From positions 1 through 6,829 of the forward strand of contig PXAP01000195.1 in the NCBI GenBank assembly GCA_003567115.1: a stretch of DNA of 6,829 nucleotides, written 5' to 3'. A model generated the notes under the pieces. The model ran no database searches. It was not told the DNA's origin and was given only the letters and a program-made list of their open reading frames with translations. The DNA is from Bacteroidota bacterium. GTDB lineage: Bacteria; Bacteroidota; Bacteroidia; Bacteroidales; PUMT01. The translations under genes were made by a program, and so were the position numbers. Of this stretch, positions 5,931 through 6,829 are shown piece by piece; position 1 is the stretch's first letter, and every line of letters begins with the position of its first letter.

Positions 5931-6829
5931 GTGATAAAAACATTTCCCAAAGGTGGTATACATCCCCGTGAGGATAAACTTTCAGCAGACAGTCCTGTTC
6001 AGGAGCTTCCCCTGCCAAAAACCGTGATCATCCCTGTTAGCCAGCACATAGGGTCTCCGTCCGAGCCCCTTGTAAAAAAAGGGGATAAAGTCAAAACCGG
6101 GCAGCTGATTGCAAAAAGCAGCGGTTTTGTTTCTGCCAATATCCACTCTTCAGTGACCGGCACGATAGCCAAAGTTGATAAATTTATGGACAGCAGCGGA
6201 TACAGACGTACAGCAATTTCCATAAATTCGGAGGAAGACCGGTGGGAAGAGGGTATTGACACAAGCAATACATTGAATAAAAATATAACTGCCAATGCAG
6301 ATGAGATAATTCAGAAAACCCTCAATGCAGGTATCGTCGGACTGGGTGGAGCAACTTTCCCCTCACATATAAAACTAACCGTGCCCAAAGGTAAAAAAGC
6401 TGAAATACTTATAATAAATGGTGCTGAGTGCGAGCCCTGTCTTACTTCAGATCACCGTCTGATGATTGAGAAAGGAGAAGAGCTTATGGTAGGGATACGG
6501 CTGATTATGACAGCTCTGGGTGTCAGCAGGGCAGTAATTGGAATTGAAAATAACAAACCCGATGCTATCAGCCATCTTAAGGCACTGTCCGGTGATTATA
6601 AGAGTATAGAAGTTCAGGCTCTCAGGGTAAAATATCCCCAGGGAGCAGAAAAACAACTGATAAAATCCATAACCGGCAGAGAGGTTCCTTCCGGAAAGCT
6701 TCCCATAGAGGTAGGGGCGGTTGTCCATAATGTGGGAACAGCCTGTGCAGTTTACCAGGCAGTTCAGAAAAACAAGCCTCTTATAGAAAGGGTTGTTACC
6801 GTAACAGGTAAAAAAATTGCCAATCCTTC
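5931..6829 (+). CDS. rnfC: Electron transport complex subunit RnfC (partial, cut by the window edge)
   Basis: RnfC is the peripheral subunit that, in NAD-linked Rnf complexes, carries the NADH/flavin site and two ferredoxin-type clusters. The GTG start yields MIKTFPKGGIHPREDKLSA, the typical family N-terminus. Next comes a barrel/biotinyl-like segment, PLVKKGDKVKTGQLIA (46-61) and IHSSVTGTIAKV (71-82), then glycine-rich GIVGLGGATFPSHIKL (134-149) and INGAECEPCLTSDHRLM (162-178), which belong to the NuoF-like flavin/nucleotide domain. KYPQGAEKQLI (234-244) and VGAVVHNVGTACAVY (261-275) follow. Of the usual roughly 430-450 residues, 299 complete codons are present. The C-terminal 4Fe-4S motifs lie beyond the right edge, so this is a truncation by the window and not a pseudogene. 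The frame is open throughout. A gap of 123 nt separates it from rnfB. Confidence 0.96.
   Translation, partial: MIKTFPKGGIHPREDKLSADSPVQELPLPKTVIIPVSQHIGSPSEPLVKKGDKVKTGQLIAKSSGFVSANIHSSVTGTIAKVDKFMDSSGYRRTAISINSEEDRWEEGIDTSNTLNKNITANADEIIQKTLNAGIVGLGGATFPSHIKLTVPKGKKAEILIINGAECEPCLTSDHRLMIEKGEELMVGIRLIMTALGVSRAVIGIENNKPDAISHLKALSGDYKSIEVQALRVKYPQGAEKQLIKSITGREVPSGKLPIEVGAVVHNVGTACAVYQAVQKNKPLIERVVTVTGKKIANP

Noticed and set aside
5931..6829. rnfC considered as a broken gene because it lacks its C-terminal Fe-S motifs.
   Set aside because: The frame is open to the last base, so the missing part is outside the window.
1..6829. Searched for CRISPR arrays, insertion-sequence ends, tRNA/rRNA genes, phage or defence genes.
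   Set aside because: No regularly spaced repeats, transposase motifs, cloverleaf structures or defence-associated domains were seen; the genes are ordinary chromosomal ones.

Overview
The window looks like chromosomal DNA from a member of the Bacteroidota, most likely an anaerobic or fermentative Bacteroidales/Marinilabiliales-type organism. The evidence is indirect: moderately AT-rich DNA, start codons mostly without a Shine-Dalgarno sequence, an N-terminal 'HSPFVF' methyltransferase of a type I associate with Bacteroidota, and an RseC-family gene directly ahead of rnfB and rnfC. No rRNA marker is present, so the assignment is an inference.

Layout, left to right. Positions 1-108 hold no recognisable gene. 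Two genes lie on the minus strand: a LolD/MacB-type ABC transporter ATPase (109-834) and, 173 bp away, a class I SAM-dependent methyltransferase (1008-1895). A 91-bp divergent spacer with a small hairpin separates the methyltransferase from recG (1987-4095, plus strand), which encodes the complete branched-DNA helicase RecG. A 416-bp non-coding stretch follows. It carries two compact GC-rich hairpins just after recG, a candidate Bacteroidota-type promoter near 4339, and a near-perfect 34-bp palindrome at 4459-4492. The plus-strand genes rseC-like (4512-4943), rnfB (4950-5807) and rnfC (from 5931, running off the right edge) then begin what is probably a full rnf operon.

The right-hand genes work together. 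Rnf is a membrane complex that transfers electrons between reduced ferredoxin and NAD+, coupled to Na+ or H+ translocation. RnfB is its multi-cluster iron-sulfur subunit and RnfC its flavin/NADH-side subunit. The RseC-like protein is a small Cys-motif membrane protein that accompanies Rnf/Rsx systems. The rest (rnfD, G, E, A) would be expected to the right of the window. The left-hand genes have no obvious functional link to one another.

I see no defence system, mobile element, CRISPR array or clearly novel multi-gene system. The observations most worth a second look are a diverged tandem duplication at the N-terminus of the methyltransferase, the 34-bp palindrome ahead of the rseC-rnf genes, and the hairpin pair after recG.
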